From the NCBI RefSeq assembly GCF_000159015.1, contig NZ_DS999543.1:372001-436000 (forward strand): a DNA stretch of 64,000 nucleotides, written 5' to 3'. The translations under genes were made by a program, and so were the position numbers. The DNA comes from Gleimia coleocanis DSM 15436 (GTDB lineage Bacteria; Actinomycetota; Actinomycetes; Actinomycetales; Actinomycetaceae). How positions within the stretch are numbered: the stretch's first letter is position 1; every line of letters starts with the position of its first letter. Shown here in pieces: positions 62,738 through 64,000 of the stretch. The notes below the pieces were generated by a model. It made no database searches and had not been told where the DNA came from. It was given only the letters and a program-made list of their open reading frames with translations.

Positions 62738-62771
62738 AAGCGGCGTGCCCTGTTAAAGCGGCGCGCCGCTT
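62738..62771 (+). terminator. Hairpin after the PfkB kinase gene
   Basis: AAGCGGCGTGCC (62738-62749) and GGCGCGCCGCTT (62760-62771) form a 12-bp stem with one G-U pair and a ten-base loop. The tail is AAAATTTGG, not a good T-run, so termination is likely but partial. Confidence 0.6.
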
Positions 62772-62808
62772 AAAATTTGGCGGATTTTAGCGGTATTCTG
62801 TGGGTATT

Positions 62809-64000
62809 ATGGCTAAAACTACGTCCTCAGGTCGCTCTTCAAAGAGCTCGAAATCTACAAAAGCTGAGTTGCAGACTGAAGTTGAATCCCAGTCTTCACC
62901 ACTCGTTAGTATCTTTAAAGCCATCGGCAGGGGTATTGCCGCTATTTGGCGTGCATTCGTCCAGCTTGATGACCAGTTGAAGCGCGACGGTTTAGCCGTA
63001 TTCTTAATCGCGTTATCATTAGTGATTGCACTGCGAGAATGGTTTGGAGTTTCCGGAGCCGCAGGGGACTACATTCACCTTTTCGCCGCTGGGGCGGTGG
63101 GGGTATTTTCTTTCCTCGTCCCAATCGGTTTGCTTGCACTGGCTGTAACCCTATTCCAAGCACGCACCAACTATGCGATTCCTCATCGCGTTGCTGGTAG
63201 CTTAGGTATTGCGGTTGCTTTAACGGGCTTAGCGCATGTGTCTGCTGGAAACCCAGCTTTTAAGAACACCGATGGGTTACTTAAAGGTGGCGGTGCACTG
63301 GGCTGGCTCTTGGGATCCCCATTGCATACTTTGCTTTCTGCAGCGGGAGCAATCGTAGTTTTAGTTTTGCTCCTGGGGTATTCACTACTGGTTCTGACGC
63401 GGACTCCGATTAGCGAGATTCCACAACGTATTGAAGCCCTCACACAACGTTACCTGCAGCGTGAGCCAAAAACTCAGGTAGAGAAACCTGAACTTTTGGA
63501 TGAGTATGAGGCTGATGAGCCTTACCGAAAGTCCACGGTAGTTGAACCTGTTTATCAAGAAGTTGAGCCTGCATGGGACGCCCTCGAGGAAGAAAATAAC
63601 TACCCTGAAAACTGGGATGTTGAACCAGAACCGGTTGAAAAGCGCCCGGTAATGCCAACTCGCACGCTGCGTCCTCGCCCTGCTGCGCAAGCAGAAACCA
63701 CTGTTCTACCAACTTTGCCAGAACCCCTGGAAGAAGAAACCACTGACGCAGAAGACACGATTGTTTTCCCAACCACCATTCCTGGAAACCCAGGTGAAGA
63801 AGAACGCGTTTACGAGCTTCCCTCTGAAGAACTCCTGGTACGTGGAGCACCCCATAAGACTCGTTCCGCAGCGAATGATGAAGTAGTTGAAGCACTGCAG
63901 ACGGTACTGAATGAATTTAACGTCGATGCGCAAGTAATCGGTTTTACGCGTGGACCAACAGTTACCCGCTACGAAATTCAACTTGGCGCGGGCGTTAAAG
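62809..64000 (+). CDS. ftsK: DNA translocase FtsK, N-terminal part, cut by window edge
   Basis: An open frame of 397 codons from ATG 62809 runs off the right end. A basic N-terminus is followed by four membrane segments (about residues 60-215, e.g. GLAVFLIALSLVIAL and GAIVVLVLLLGYSLLVL), a Pro/Glu-rich linker of about 150 residues and the start of the alpha domain (VVEALQTVLNEFNVDAQVIG, then FTRGPTVTRYEIQLGAGVK). This is the layout of FtsK/SpoIIIE, which clears chromosome termini from the division septum. The motor ATPase and gamma domain are outside the window. Confidence 0.9.
   Translation, partial: MAKTTSSGRSSKSSKSTKAELQTEVESQSSPLVSIFKAIGRGIAAIWRAFVQLDDQLKRDGLAVFLIALSLVIALREWFGVSGAAGDYIHLFAAGAVGVFSFLVPIGLLALAVTLFQARTNYAIPHRVAGSLGIAVALTGLAHVSAGNPAFKNTDGLLKGGGALGWLLGSPLHTLLSAAGAIVVLVLLLGYSLLVLTRTPISEIPQRIEALTQRYLQREPKTQVEKPELLDEYEADEPYRKSTVVEPVYQEVEPAWDALEEENNYPENWDVEPEPVEKRPVMPTRTLRPRPAAQAETTVLPTLPEPLEEETTDAEDTIVFPTTIPGNPGEEERVYELPSEELLVRGAPHKTRSAANDEVVEALQTVLNEFNVDAQVIGFTRGPTVTRYEIQLGAGVK

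Overview
The window looks like a continuous piece of chromosome from a low-to-mid G+C actinomycete, most likely in or near the Actinomycetaceae. The assignment rests on gene order (rpsT, lepA, trmB, hemW, DUF3097, hrcA, dnaJ, rsmE, phoH, ybeY, CorC-like, era, recO, uppS), an actinobacterial-type DUF3097 gene, a sortase-type LAATG surface protein, Zur-type boxes, and a MurE without the diaminopimelate-selecting DNPR motif. The genus is an inference only. I see no prophage, insertion sequence, plasmid function or CRISPR array; the window is mostly housekeeping.

Layout. 1-3.5 kb is the most accessory part: a frameshifted membrane-protein remnant at the left edge, a strong hairpin, a GntR(YtrA-type)-ABC transporter operon with its probable operator, and an orphan membrane protein. 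3.5-9.7 kb holds rpsT, two unknown membrane proteins and lepA-trmB-hemW. 9.7-13.3 kb is a self-contained ABC transporter plus DesK/DesR-like two-component system behind a perfect palindrome. 13.3-19.5 kb carries a FemABX-type peptidoglycan aminoacyltransferase, a BCCT transporter, carbonic anhydrase, arginase and a stand-alone murE. 19.6-28.9 kb is one long, tightly packed run (DUF3097, CIRCE element, hrcA to uppS). 29-32.6 kb is a zinc-uptake operon znuA-znuC-znuB-zur with a Zur-type box. 32.9-41.2 kb has glyS, dusB, aroD, a probably inactive GH13-like protein, dgt and dnaG. 41.3-45.8 kb has a surface protein with its own Zur-type box, two tRNAs, a 645-bp gene-poor gap and a lipoprotein. 45.9-57 kb is rimP-nusA-ylxR-infB-rbfA-truB-ribF-rpsO-pnp. 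57-64 kb has small enzymes, an M16 peptidase, RNase J, a PfkB kinase and the start of ftsK, which runs off the right edge.

How the genes connect. The zinc operon and the LAATG surface protein appear to share one regulator (Zur), which suggests surface zinc capture feeding ZnuABC. FemX, MurE and possibly arginase (an ornithine source) point to a Lys/Orn-type peptidoglycan. HrcA probably controls itself and dnaJ through CIRCE.

The strongest unexplained signal is genome-scale: the 8-mer CGCCCTCG (either strand) occurs 28 times by eye against about 1-2 expected, and 18 of these extend to CGCCCTCGRRAA. The copies lie in many genes, several reading frames and intergenic gaps, and include an inverted pair that forms a terminator-like hairpin. 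This resembles DNA-uptake or other architecture-imparting sequences. Two further small repeat families were found: a 95-bp two-hairpin element (two copies) and a 31-bp GC-rich hairpin repeat (three loci).
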